From Eonycteris spelaea (lineage: Eukaryota; Chordata; Mammalia; Chiroptera; Pteropodidae), in contig PUFA01000003.1 of NCBI GenBank assembly GCA_003508835.1, positions 10,331,501-10,395,500 of the forward strand: a stretch of DNA of 64,000 bases, given 5' to 3'. Below are positions 50,501 to 62,859 of this stretch, piece after piece. The translations under genes and the position numbers were made by a program. The notes beneath the pieces are model-generated. The model searched no databases. It saw nothing but the letters and a program-made list of their open reading frames with translations, and was not told the DNA's origin. Position 1 is the stretch's first letter, and each line of letters begins with the position of its first letter.

Positions 50501-51420
50501 TCTACTCACCAAACGTTCCCGTCCCAAAGCCTTTCGACTTTTCAAAAGTCTAAAACAGAGAGTCCAGTTGCCTGAAAGGCCTTTTAAATATTGGTAACCC
50601 GGTGCCCCACTCCAGAGTGAGGAGATCAGGATCTCTGAGGCAGGGACCCAAGTATCCCTGTAGTTTTAAAGTACCCCTTAGGATTCTCCTATACACCCAT
50701 GTTGCAAAGCACTGCTCTGAGTAAATGACATTTTCTGGTTTTCCTTCAGAAAATGTAAGTAGAATGATCAGACTTGCTTTCTTCTCAGATAAATGATGCT
50801 TTCTCCCAGTTGGTGGTAGTGACTTCATGTTTGTCATTCTGCCATCAGTCATGGAGGAGCCTCTTCTCCTGTCAAGGAAGGAGAATCTCCTGAACCTTCT
50901 CTAGAACTCCCCTTCCCGTTAGTTGGAGGCCAGTCTGTCAGCCTCAGAAGGGAATTGGGCATACGGTATTGGGAACGTGATATTTCTCCTCATCAAAACA
51001 AACTAGATGTTCTCTACTGTCTCCTTTCTTCGCAAGATCTTCAGTACCACTCAAGGCATGATCGTTTTCTACATGTATTTCCCACCTGGGGTTTCTGTGT
51101 CTGGGGGCCTGCACAGACCCTTAATGAACATCGGTGAGCTTTTTCAGTCATTCACAAAGCGCCCATGTATTGTCTAGGTCCCTAGAAAGCAGCTCTGCAA
51201 GCTAAATTGAGTGTCAAGTCTCTGTACTTTCCCCTGGAACTATTACTATCAGGGTAGGGACGACGCTGATCTGATTACTTCATTCGTAGGCCCTTTGTCA
51301 GCAAATGTGATTGAAGCATTAGTTATGAAAATATACATAGGTAGACAATATATTTTTAAAATGCAATATCAGTCAAATAAAATGATAAAAAGGAGTCATT
51401 GATGGAAAAAATGGGTAAGA

Positions 51421-51690
51421 GCTAATTCTTAGAAATTCTATGTTCCAGGCATTGTCATAGTGCTTTACACATATTAATACCAGTAATACTGTTCTAATAG
51501 TACTAGCAGTCACTTCTATGGGCCAGGCATTGCTCTCACTGCTTTACGTTCATCGTCTCATTTCATCCTCATAACAAACCCTGCAAGATAAAGTACCAGA
51601 GAGGAAACTGTGGCACAGAGAGTTTCAGTGACTTGCCAAGGTCACAGGGCTGTGAATGGGTCAGACCCAGCTGACCCACTTGAGTGACTT
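51421..51690 (-). mobile_element. MIR sequence, antisense (perhaps two copies)
   Basis: CAGGCATTGTCATAGTGCTT and, 85 bp later, CAGGCATTGCTCTCACTGCT both match the reversed MIR start. Then CATTTCATCCTCATAACAAA, GAGGAAACTGTGGCACAGAG and CTTGCCAAGGTCACAGGGCT follow. The repeated start suggests one MIR end beside a second, longer MIR. Confidence 0.85.
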
Positions 51691-52263
51691 GCTGCTCTGG
51701 GTGTTTTCAGTTACCCTTCAGGGCTCCTGAGTCTGTCCATGTGATCTCCGGATTCCATTTTGTTCGAGCTACTTTCAAATTCGTGCTCCGAAACACTTCC
51801 TTGTACTCTTTCCTAAGGGATTTTTAAATTTTGCCATATTAAAAAAGACCCTCCTTTTCCCACCCAAAGACCTGTACGCTTTGCTATTGCAATTGTACAT
51901 TTTGTTAGGCTGGACTCTATCTCTAACTGTGTGCCCTTGAGCAAGTTTGTCAACCTCTCTGAGTCTGCTTCCCCCTGTGGGGAGAGGGGAGAAAAACCTG
52001 GCCTAACACTGTGTGTCGGGGGTTGTTAAGTGATCCAGTGCACCAAGGGTCAATGTGCTTGTGTGCCGCACACAGCAAGCAGTGTAGATGTGTTAACAGG
52101 CTTGTCTTTTTTTATGCTATTGATTTTCTTAACCTTTGTCACATGACTTTGCAGAAATTCCATGTAAGATTTTAGATTAGTCACTATGCTTAAAGACTAC
52201 TATTTAGCAATAATTTTTTCCCCCCTTTTCCTAACTGCTACCTGGTTTCTTCCTTTTCCTCAG

Positions 52264-52337
52264 GATATTGCACAAAATCTGGTTATGGTCACTCTTACAT
52301 TGTGTTCACTCACTCCCTGATAACCATTCCAAATAAA
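52264..52337 (+). other. Speculative alternative terminal exon with AATAAA
   Basis: A strong acceptor-like TTTCTTCCTTTTCCTCAG ends at 52263. In the phase left by exon E (0) the next codons read DIAQNLVMVTLTLCSLTP and then TGA at 52318, followed by AATAAA at 52332-52337 and T/G-rich sequence. If used, it would end FHOD3 just after the FH2 start. This is pattern only; no expression evidence is available. Confidence 0.15.
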
Positions 52338-53999
52338 GTTTGTTTCTTTACCTGCAGATTCTAAAATACTTGTTCTTAGAGGAAATACTTTGTTCTATCT
52401 AAAAACCTGACTTTCACCTTTCTTCCCTGTGAGACGCTAGTTATCCATCTCTGCATCAAAGATGGCGTTGCACCAGGGATCCCTACACTGAACCTAAATA
52501 TCTGGGTTGATTGTTCGAGAAAATATTCCTGTTTTTGTATGAACTCTCTGCCCCCTTGGAGTGGCTGAGTTTGCAGAGCCCTGCCTCTTGGCACTGATTG
52601 ATCATAGAGTAGATCCCACCCAGGAAGCCAACTACCAGGCATCTCTGAGGCTGCAGAAAGCAGTCGCAGTCCTTCCCCTGAGCCTTGACAATCACTACCT
52701 CCTTTGTGCTTATCAGAAATCCTGTAACTCTTGTGGCCTTGGGAGCTGCCTCTTAAAGCCTCTTCCTGAAGAGGAGCTCACGTCTGTCTTCCTGGAAGCT
52801 GGTCCTGCCGCCCTCTTAGACAGCTTGGAAGAAAGGAGTTGAGTTGCCTGGGTGACCTCCTTCCTGCCCCTTCTCTCTAAGAGGTCTCTCATAGCATCTC
52901 TTTCCACAGTGGGTAACTGTTTTTCTCACCAGCCTGGTTATCCATACCCCTCCCCCCTACCCCCTCGCCCTGCAGTCTTCTTGGCTGAGTCAAAAACAAA
53001 ACTGAACAAATGTCCAACATGACAGCCAAGCCTGAAGCATTTCTCCAGAGACAGTATTTCTGGAAGGGCAACTACTGGCATCCTGGAGGTTTCCTGATAG
53101 TCGGAGCTTTGCAAGAGGGGCTCCGCTACATGCTGGGTGTTGCTGCTTGGTTCTGCTCAAGGTGCAGCTAAACTAGGCTTTCTGGAAGCGAAACACACCC
53201 TGGCTTCTTCCCAGGGGACCCCTTCCTTCTTAAAGAAGTAAGTTCTTATTTTCTCTTGACACTTCTGGAAAAGTAGCATATTCAGAAGCAGCTTTACAGA
53301 GGTTTCCTTCACACGGCCTCACTGCCACTCTTTTTTCTGGGGTGACTGTCTCATTCCAGACATAGTTGTTTCTGTTTTCACTTCCACCAAACCCTAGCCT
53401 AGCAGCCTGTGCCATAGGAACCTCCTTCCAACATCCTCACCTCAGGACTCACTGAGGAAGAGGGCAGAGGTCTGGCTGATTGACCTTTCTTAAGGACATG
53501 AGACAGAAACACTTATTTGCCATCGCCCGGGATGACCATTGGTGTCACGGGCATCCTAGCCTTCCACAGATATGCACTTTTTGTCAGTCTTCACGCAAAT
53601 GTCCCCACTCAAGGAGTAGGCACCTCACAGCACTGAGGAAATATCTGTTTAAAAAAGAAGATCTATATCAAAGAGAGACAGCAAATGAATAAATATGGGA
53701 AGACAAGAGGCCAATCAGAAGGAGACTTGGAAAACAGAGCTGGTTTCCCAGCTGCTTTTCCTGCCTCTGCTTGGGGTTGGCCTTCATGAACCATCAATGA
53801 TCGTGTCTCAGACTCCAGTCAACAAGGGGGCCTCGCGGAGAGTGATGTGCTCCCGCCATGCTGGCCCTTGGCCTTTCCCACCTAAGCCTGTGTTCTTGCT
53901 TTTTCAAGATGTTAACCTGCCATGTTGGGATTTTCTTTTGACTTCAAGTTAGTTTCTTTAATTTCATATTAGAAATTTAGCTTTCATAATGGATTGTGA

Positions 54000-54410
54000 C
54001 TCACTAATCTTAGTGCCTTTGTTGGAATACCCTGGACCATTGTAAAATGGCTTTTGCTGTACCATAATTCTATTCTGTTCTATCATTCTAGCTGGCCTCA
54101 TGCTGGTGTTACATATTTTAATAACATCAGCTTTATAACAAGTTTTCATAGCTGATTGGGTAAATATCGCATATAAGTCTACCTGTTGATTTTTCACACA
54201 TATAGTCTTTCATAGTAAACTTTAACTCCAAAACAAATCTTGTTGGATTTTGATTAGAATTATTTAAAATATATATTAGATAATGGACATCCTCATGATA
54301 TTGAGCCTTCCTATTCAGGAATATGATATTTCTCCTTTATTCACATCTTCTTTTATTACTCTCAAGAAAATGTCATTTCCTTCAGGTAGGCCCTGTATTG
54401 ATATGTCAAG
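54000..54410 (-). mobile_element. Old L1 ORF2 fragment, antisense
   Basis: GGAATACCCTGGACCATTGT, AACATCAGCTTTATAACAAG, and CTCATGATATTGAGCCTTCC resemble reverse-complement L1 ORF2 sequence; no open frame remains. Confidence 0.65.
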
Positions 54411-57400
54411 AGGTTTTGGGATTTTGTTTTCTTGTTTGGGTGTTGTTTGGGGGGATATGTCTGGTCTCATCAGATGCAGAACAACTTTCTAATTTCCTGT
54501 CCAGAAGCATTGCCTTCTGTCACCTTCCTGACTCCCGTCCATCTCTGCCCCATCACACATTACCCCTTTGTTCTAGATGCCTTTACAGGGGCATTGAACA
54601 TTTCCAACCTTCTTCACAAGGACACTCTTTTCTAGCCTCTGCTTTATATGCCCTTTCCATCATCCACCAATTTCCTGTTTTTCTAATTTCAGACAATAGA
54701 CAATCACTGACTTTCTGATCAAAGAAGCACAAAAAGGAAATGGGTATATGAGAAAGGTTGTTAGCAAGAGTATGATGAATGGGTTGGGGAAGAGAAAATA
54801 CTAGAAACAGGAGGCCAGTGGTGGGAGGCTGGGTGCCAGGGGTCATGCTCTGGGTGGAGGTGTTACAAATAAAGAAGGGGTGGGCACGAGAGGCTTTGTA
54901 GAAGAGGGTACACAACAGTCTCTCTGTCACAGAACCCTGTGAAGGACATAGTGAAGGTCACACTTGCTGACCTAGGGCTCTGACCCCAGAAAGATGATTG
55001 AAATGGATCAGAATTGATGGCTGCTGATCTTGGACGTGGACACATGCTCCTGGGCATAGAGAACTTTGTCTTGCCCTGGCAGGTGTTGCTCTAGGTCATT
55101 GTGGGAGGGAAGGAGAGAGCTGGACAGCCCCACGTGACCCACTCACTTCCTCATCTCAGGTGGAGTGGACCCCAAGGCAATTTAGTGCTTTGTAGCACCC
55201 AGTGGAGCCTGTTTTAATTATGAAGAATAGCATTTCAAACATATCTTGGATAAAATCCAGAGATGTAGTAATTCTATCTCAGATATTACTTTACTTGTCA
55301 TTCTTTCCCTCGCAAAGTGGGTGGAAGTACTCTGAAAATGTGTAGAGTCATCCGCGGGGACAGCTCTCCCCATTATCTGATAGGATGCTCAGCAGCCTAG
55401 TTTTCCCTGACTTATAGAAGAGTGTGTGGGTGTGTCCACTGGTGTAAATTAAGTTTTGCTGAGAATGGGGACGAGGCTATGTCAGGCTCAGAGCCACCAC
55501 GTTAGTCTGTGCAGGTTGTTTGCTGCACATGGGCACTGGCTGAGGGGGAAAGGCTGAAATCTGAGTGATGCTTCTTTCTCAAGCTGTTTGCTGTGCAGCT
55601 GTGTTTCCTCAGAGGGCTGTGTCCTTTTCTCATATGTACAAATTCCCTAGTTGGGCTGTTCCTACCCAGGCATCTGTCCTGGCTCCTCGAGTGAGGGGGG
55701 TTATGTAAGTAAGGGCTAAGGGCTAAGATTCTCAGTTAATACCTGCCTTCTGGTAAATGCCTTTTGCACTGGAGCCTGGCTATGGGTAGCTGCCTCTCCA
55801 GTGCTAGGTCCTAGGCTTCTTCTGTCTCCCACGCTGCCATTCTTAATGTGGCTTCGTGTCCACATTCTAGGCAGGAAGAAGGGGGAAGGGCAAAAGGCAT
55901 GGCCCACTGGGTCAATCCCTTTTTAATGAGGAAAACAAAAGCCAGAAGTCAGCCATAGGCCAGCTTAGCTGCAAAAGGTCCAGGGAGGTGACTGAAGGAA
56001 CTGAAACATTGCAACCTAAAAAAGGTCAAAGTCTTGTGCGTGAGTGGGAAGAGCAATGGATGTTGGGGAGGTGCCCTGCAGTGCCTGGTAGAGTGGGCAC
56101 CCCACCCCAGTGGGCATTGCAAGTCATAACATCCCTTTTCATTGCCTGTAGTGAGAATTTTGTCAACATTTTCCTCATTCCTTTTTAACATTCCACACAC
56201 AAAATAAGATTTTAAATTAGATTGAAAAGTTAAATTTCAGGGGTTTCCAATAAGCTTATTTGGTTAAATATACAGAAGAGAAGCTTACCCTGCAGGCTGG
56301 GGTTGCTTCTGTGTGCCACATTTCCCTGGAAGCTCATGGTTCAAAGCTGATGACCCCACCCACAGGAATTGTTCCACCTGGCCACCAGGCCCCAAAACAG
56401 CTAGGATGCTTTCAATTATTTTCCTCATGAAGAAATTTTAATTTATTCCCAAGTGCATGTTTAAGGATCTAAAATAGAGTTTTAGTAATTGAGCTTGGAA
56501 GGGCTCAGTAGGACTTAAAGGGCCACAATCCGTTCCTCCTTGCCAGCTTCCAGCCTCTAATCTTGCAGCAAGCCAGCTTTTCCAGACGGCTCAGCTGCTA
56601 CCGGGCCCAGACAGTAGGGTAGGCCTAAGCTCAGAGAGTCATGATGAGCATCAGTCATCTACCCAGCAGGGGCCTGACTACAATGGAGTCGCAGCAGCTA
56701 GCTCCTGAGGCCCCCCACATATGGCCCCCAAACCTCCAGCTTTTTTTCTGGCAGTTCCCAGCAGCCTAGACAAAGACACTTCTTATCTCCTTATCATCTC
56801 TCCCCAGCTCTAGAGTAGATTCTAGACATTCTTTAGGGCCAGGCTTAAGAGTCGGCCCCCCCCAGACCTTAACCACCCCTCACACGCACAGGCAGGTGAG
56901 TTAGTGACCTACCCCATGATGAGTACACCCCATCTTTTTCTTCTGGAGATCCACTGTGCCTTATTAATCATTGTCATCTAGGATTGTTACCTGAATGAAG
57001 AGTCATCCTCTCAGCAGTTTGTCTGCAGGGAAACCTGAACACAGTACAAGGAGTTTGCTGAGCCAGGCCATCCCACTAGCCTCCATGGCCACTGGCCCTT
57101 AACTTCACAAGAACTCAAGGGGAAAGCTGGGGCCTCGTCATTTCATTTCTGGGCAAGTGTTGGCTTAGCACCCCAAGCACAGGAGTACCCAGGCCTGCAG
57201 GGAAGCCACACTCACAGGCCTCTATGAGGACACCTGACACCTCTTGCCTCATCCCCCTCCATGGCCTCTAGGCCTTTTTTGCCCATTCCTCTTCACTAGC
57301 ATGAGCCTTTTGGTCTCCCTTCTTTGAAAGGCCCCCTTCACCCACCAGCTGCAGCTGCCCAGATGTCTAAGTGTGGCAGGTGCTCTGGAATAAGGGGCAT

Positions 57401-57943
57401 AGGATGTTTGCATGGTGAGAGAAGCTCCTGAGACAACGCGGCCAGAGATCTAAAGGGGCTGCCTGGACGGTGAAGCCAGAGTCTCCTCGTCACTGCCGTC
57501 TTCCTGGCATGGGTACCACCTGCCTCCATCTTCAGGCACACGCCATCTGCACTAGGGCCAACCAGGGCACATTCTGACACCGTGCGGACCACGGGCAGGG
57601 GGTTCTGAGAAGTTTTAGTTTTGTTTCCACAGCTTCGATGGAAAAAAACAGGTTGTTTTTTTTCTTTCTTGCAAAATATCACATTTTCCCCAATTGAAGG
57701 AAAATCAATTTTATTTTGTAAGGTGTCTGACTCGTGAAGCTCCGTTGCTGCCCTGCACTTGGCAGCTCCTCAGAGCTAATCCCCGATCTCTTTCTTCTGT
57801 GCTGAGCAGCAGCCAGTCCTTCCTGAGATGACTCGGGGCCGCCTGTCATCTCTAAACAAGTAGTGAGTTTGCTTTAATAATGAAACGCAGAAAAGACCAA
57901 AGACAATGCATTAATCTCGGATTCTCCTTGTTTTATCACCAAG

Positions 57944-58102
57944 AAAACTGCTGCAGATGGAAAAAGGCAGGAGATCATCGTCCTGGATTCCAAGAGAAGC
58001 AATGCTATTAATATCGGTCTGACCGTACTGCCCCCTCCAAGAACGATTAAGATAGCTATTTTGAATTTTGATGAATATGCCTTAAACAAAGAAGGAATCG
58101 AG
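57944..58102 (+). CDS. FHOD3: FHOD3 internal exon F (FH2 domain)
   Basis: This 159-bp exon (53 codons, both ends on codon boundaries) follows TTATCACCAAG and ends at ATCGAG|GTAAGA. It reads [15 protein letters not shown], then [18 protein letters not shown] and [18 protein letters not shown]. It joins directly to the Lys that ends the previous exon. This is the early FH2 domain: the [12 protein letters not shown] block corresponds to the conserved formin motif containing an isoleucine that is often mutated to abolish actin assembly in other formins (family knowledge; I infer the equivalent residue here). FH2 forms a ring-like dimer that nucleates and rides on filament barbed ends. The exon is clean, with no frameshift. 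The next FHOD3 exon, expected to start near KILTMIPTDEEK, is not found before 64000. Confidence 0.97.
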
Positions 58103-58614
58103 GTAAGAGAGCTCTATCAAGCATTATTTGTCTTCTGTAATACTTCACATATGTAAAGCATTACTGTGTCCAATATGACTTTCTCTGCAGGGTGGCTTGC
58201 CATTTTTCTGTCTCAGCCAGACTCTGAATAATGTTAATAATTCTCATATTTAAAAAAAAAAAAACCAACCAACTTCTGAGGGGCAGGGGGTGGCGATGGG
58301 GAAGCCCTCCTTTACCTGTGAAGTTCAGAGATCCTCACTTGGTTCCTGTATGACTTCTCTCTCACCACACTGCCTATCTCGACATGGAAGAAGAATGTGA
58401 TAACCTCCCTAAGAGGCTGGTAGGGCCTTCTTTCACATCATTTCAAACTAAATATGTTTAATAAACAGTTTCAAAAGTAGGGCTTTCAGTGTGTGCTCAC
58501 GTTCATGTAAATGCTGTTTCTCTCTTGCCACTCGTTGGGTGTGTAGATACATTTCATTTGATAAACTGAAGAACGCAAGTCAACTTAGTCTTTACCACTT
58601 GTTGATCTGAATGG

Positions 58615-58735
58615 CAAAAATGGAGAGAGGTTGGGTGACTTGGCTGTGATGACATGGATGGTACGTGGCCTACCTGGAGCCACAGCTCACCTGCTCTGCC
58701 AGGGGTTCAGTGCTCTTCCACTAGGCCACGTTCGC
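58615..58735 (-). mobile_element. MIR fragment, antisense
   Basis: GAGAGAGGTTGGGTGACTTG, then CCAGGGGTTCAGTGCTCTTC and ACTAGGCCACG follow the reversed MIR. Confidence 0.6.
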
Positions 58736-59229
58736 CCTGGGCTGGTGCTGGTTTGCAGCAAGTTGAATCTCCTCTCCTAACAATGGAGAAAGAATTAATG
58801 GAGCCAATGTCCCAGTCCACAGATTCCTATAGGTGGGCAATTTACTTTGGGGCCCCCTGAGTTAGAGTGGGGATATAAGGACATGCTTTGTGGCATTAGG
58901 TGACACCCACACCACCTATTAGCAAGGACCTCTGGGTTCCTTCAATATTTCTCCATAGTTGGGGTTCATTTATACACAGTCTTATTTGAAAGACTTTGAG
59001 TGGGGGAAACCAGTGAGGATGCACTGTAGTGAGGGAGACCAGGCCCTTGACAAAAGAGCTGGACATGAGGAATGGCCACCTTGCCAGACTTGCCTCCAGC
59101 TCTGAGTGTGGAAGGGAGCAGTGCAGCATGTACATGGTGGTGTTTGAACCCACTGAGCAGGAGTGCCTTTGTGCTCTGGAAAGAGGAGGCCTCCAAAAGG
59201 AAACACGGTGTTCCCAGAGTTTTACACTG

Positions 59230-59705
59230 GGTCCAGCAGTGTCCCCTCAAATCCATGGCTACCCGGAACCTCAGAATGTGACCTTATTTGGAAATAGTCT
59301 TTGCAGATACAGCAGGTTAAGATTGTACTGGATTAGGGTGGCCCCTACTCCTGTGACTGATATCCTTATAAGAAGAGGGAAGTTTGGACATAGACACAGA
59401 GAGAATGCCACGAGAAGACAGAGAACACATGGAGAGACACAGAGAACAGAATGCCACGTGATGGTGGAGGCAGAGATTGGAGAGATGCATTTGAAGCCAA
59501 GGAACACCAAGGGTTGCCCGCATCCACCAGGCACTAGGGAGAAGCAAGGAAGGGTCCCTAGAACCTTTAGAGAGAACACTGCCCTACCGACACCTTGCTA
59601 TCAGGCTTCTAGCCTCTCAAACTGTGAGAGAACAAATTCTGTTGTTTTAAACCACCCAGTTTGTGGAATTTTGTCACGGCAACCCTAGGAAACCAACAGG
59701 AGGCT
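59230..59705 (+). mobile_element. MaLR LTR (MLT1-type)
   Basis: AGAATGTGACCTTATTTGGA, ATCCTTATAAGAAGAGGGAA, GATGGTGGAGGCAGAGATTG and a closing TGTTGTTTTAAACCACCCAG with CCTAGGAAACCAACAGG follow this LTR type from end to end. It is non-coding. The open frame across it (59029-59688) is a by-product of the repeat, not a gene. Confidence 0.75.
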
Positions 59706-60539
59706 TTAGCTGCTGTATTCTGAGAAACATATACCCTGTTCCAGGAGCAGGTACAAGGAGGGAAATGCATTTCCTTCTGGTTGGAGAGAAAGTTGAGCCC
59801 CAAGCCACAGGGTTAGGCCAGGCAGCAGAGCAGGTAGGCAGCCAGGGAGTGAAGGCACATGTTTGACTGGGGCATGGGGTATAAAAGAGAGAGCAGGTGA
59901 CAGCAGGTAAATAGAGAGAAGCACATTAAGACAGCTGCCAGACAGCAACAAGGGGTCAGACCAGGCCTTGGGGTGAGGCAGCCCTACTCTGGACCCCCAG
60001 AGGAACAAGGTGGGAGAAGGGCATTGGCTTGCCATTGGGCAGGTGGGGGCTGCCAACCTGGACAGACCAAGTGCAGTGTCTTTCATCTAGGACAAACAAC
60101 ATGATGGGCCCTGACGCACACTGTGGCCATCCTATATGCAAAACAGTGTCTTTAGAGATTACAAAAGCTTCAGATTTACACAGAGAGAGGCTTCAGATGC
60201 AGCCAGAGCCAGCCAGCCAGATTAAAGGAAAAGATGACAACATCTCCTTTTAAAAATATTTGCTCTTCCTGTCATGAGAACTTGAAAGTCCATCAGGAGA
60301 GATTGATTTGTTTGACTTTTGCCTTTGTTCTTTCCTGAAATGTAGACCTCCTTGGGTGGGGACAGTTTCAGAAACAATAAGTTACTTAGATTTTAGAATG
60401 AATCAGATTACATCTTCCTTTTCTGACTGGTATCCAGCTGAACACCTTTTTGATCCAAGAAGGAGTAATGATAGCAATGGTAGTGATGATGGATATATTA
60501 ACACAGCACAAAACCTGACTTTCCTAGATTTCTTCCTGT

Positions 60540-60650
60540 GGGCAGGCACCAGGTATGTGCTTTACACAGATGCTCATCACAGCCTCATGAGGTTCATACT
60601 GGTGTGTTCCGCATCTCAAGAATAAGAGCATGAATCCCAGTTTTAGTCGA
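60540..60650 (-). mobile_element. Probable MIR fragment, antisense
   Basis: GGCACCAGGTATGTGCTTTA, CAGATGCTCATCACAGCCTC and ATGAGGTTCATACTGG resemble the reversed MIR; short and diverged. Confidence 0.45.
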
Positions 60651-61004
60651 TGCTGTAGTTCTTAAACCAGTGAGAGGTCAAGGTGAAATAAGAGCTCTAG
60701 AGCCTGAGTCTAAAGTGCAGACCACAGGCCTTGGGGATGGCTGGCCCAGGAGGCCCATGTGTGCCAGAAAGATAAGAGGAATCGGAAAGGGGAGCGGGAA
60801 GGTGCATGAGGCAACACAGTCCACGCACAGTGCTGCCAACGGTTCTCTGCCAGGAGCAGCCGACGTATGGATGATACAAAGAGGACACCACGTAGAAAAC
60901 CCTGCTAAGCCCTTGCTGAGAGTTTATTGTATCACGAGTCCTCAGGAAACCCACATTTTGTCACAAGACATGGAGTTACACATTTTTATCACAGTTCTCG
61001 TGTA

Positions 61005-61170
61005 AAGCAGGGTTTCTCGATGGTGGCTCTATTGACTTGTACATTGCAGGGTAGTTGGCATCATCCCTGGCCTCTAGCCCCACGCTGCCAGTAGTACCAC
61101 CCCAGTGATGACAACGAAAAATGTCTCTAGGGACAAAATCACCCTGAGTGAGAACTACTGATCTAAAGGC
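61005..61170 (-). mobile_element. MER5A, antisense, internally shortened
   Basis: The + strand starts GCAGGGTTTCTCGATGGTGG and ends CACCCTGAGTGAGAACTACT, with GGCATCATCCCTGGCCTCTA inside: the reverse complement of MER5A with an internal gap. Confidence 0.82.
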
Positions 61171-62859
61171 TGCCTGTGTGAATCCAGAAACTGTATATAT
61201 TTTTCAACTCCTTAGTCATGGCTGAAAAGAGTCCAGCGGACACCAGTCCTCTTGAAGAACATGGAATCCAGGCATTCTCAGCCATGACTTGCTGACCTCA
61301 GGGCCCCAAGGGGTATGCATGGCCTATATCCGTGGGCTGAGCCAGTGACCCAGAGCTTATTCTCCAGGCTTGTTGTTCAAGAGTTAAGTCAGGACCAAGA
61401 AGAGATGGAAGCTGTGTCCTTACAGATCTTTACTAATAAGATTTCTAGCTTTTGCACAGAAGGCCTTTTGCCAAAATGTCTGCTTCTTGAACGCAGGCTC
61501 TGTAGCATGGCACCACAGCCTAATAGGGCCATTTGAAACCTCTGTGTACCTAAATGTGATTAGGATTTATTAAATGACATCCTGTGGCTTTGTTTAGCAA
61601 CCCAATGTTATGTATCCGGTTCGTCAGGTAACCTGAGGGAGTAACTTCATTAAGGAAGTCATTTTTATAAGAGGATTAAATATTATAGCATTATTCTGGG
61701 GCCATTTCTAAGGATTGGTAATGATATTTCCCCAAGTAACATGTCATTAAGGTATTACAAATGGAAATATGAAGAGTTTTCCTTTTTTTTTTTTTTTTTG
61801 CTTTTCTAAATTTTATAAAATCTGAAGGTAGCACAATTGAATGGTCCCAAATGACATTTAACTTGGCACACTGAGAGAAAGTGAAAAAACACTGAGATTA
61901 TTGCATAGTGGTCTTGTTTCATATTCTTCTCTCTGTAGAACCAAATAGTGATCGTGAAATCAATAAATCTACCGACAGGGTGGAAGAGCAAATTAGAGGT
62001 TTTGTCTCATACTCATTTCGTTTCATCTGCTCATGGAAAAAAAAGCCATCACCTACCTCATAGGAGGTGGCTTTGACCTGCTGGCCCACTGTCTTATGGC
62101 TATTTTATTGTCAGCAATGTGTAAAAAAAAATAAAATAAACTGACAGATGGCAACCTCATAAATCTTCAACAGTGAACAAATGGTTTATATTAGTCAGAG
62201 AAGTGAAAAACAAAAGTAAGAGTGTTTGATTACTTTCCCAAAGGGAAAAAAGCAACTAAAATCATCTCAGGAAAATGCCTTCTGAAGGAGAAAAAGTGTT
62301 GACAATTTTTTGTTTTGGAATCTCGTATATGTGTAAAACAATTTGAGCGTGAAAAAAAATTCAAATACAAATTTTAGCTAAGTGTTTATTTTGAAAACGA
62401 GCTGAGTTCAAATCCTGGGTGCTTTTAAAGAAGTGGCATCTGCTTGGATTGCTTTGTTTATTTTTTAATACCATCTGTGTGGACAGGTGGGATCAATAGC
62501 ATGAGCCTGTGGGAGAGCAGGGAGCATTGTTACTGAATGCTCCCATTCGCTCTCATTCCAGCCATTTAATCTTGATATTTGGGGTCATGATGAAGAGAAT
62601 GTTGGAAAAGGAGGTATCTGAGGGTTCACCTTCTATGACTCACCCCGACTGAGACACAGAACACACATCTCCAATGTAGTTTGGCATTGCTGTCTTCTGA
62701 TAAACGACTGAGACATCCTCCTTGATGAAATCCTCATCAAACCCAGAGAACTGCCCTACCCTGATATGTCTGAAGTACAAGCCTATGAACACCTGCATGT
62801 TTACTGATTTTGGTGTCAGAGGTCCAGTTTTTATTCTGTTATTTTGATTTTTTGTGTGT

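Larger units (their letters stand above)
45975..57943 (+). other. FHOD3: FHOD3 intron between exons E and F (12 kb)
   Basis: A GT-AG intron of about 12 kb. Assignable content is sparse: a 52-bp tandem duplication (47417), MIR sequence (51421), a candidate terminal exon (52264) and an antisense L1 piece (54000). The stretches 46000-47400, 47530-51410, 52350-53990 and 54420-57940 contain only short open frames without domain character. The 93-codon frame at 52561-52842 was examined and not accepted. Confidence 0.9.

Noticed and set aside
52561..52842. A 93-codon + strand frame (GTG start) with fairly protein-like composition
   Set aside because: It has no ATG start, no fitting splice sites for FHOD3 phase and no domain I recognise; frames of this length are expected by chance in 64 kb.
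59029..59688. A 219-codon + strand open frame
   Set aside because: Most of it lies across an MLT1-type LTR; the reading is a by-product of the repeat sequence.
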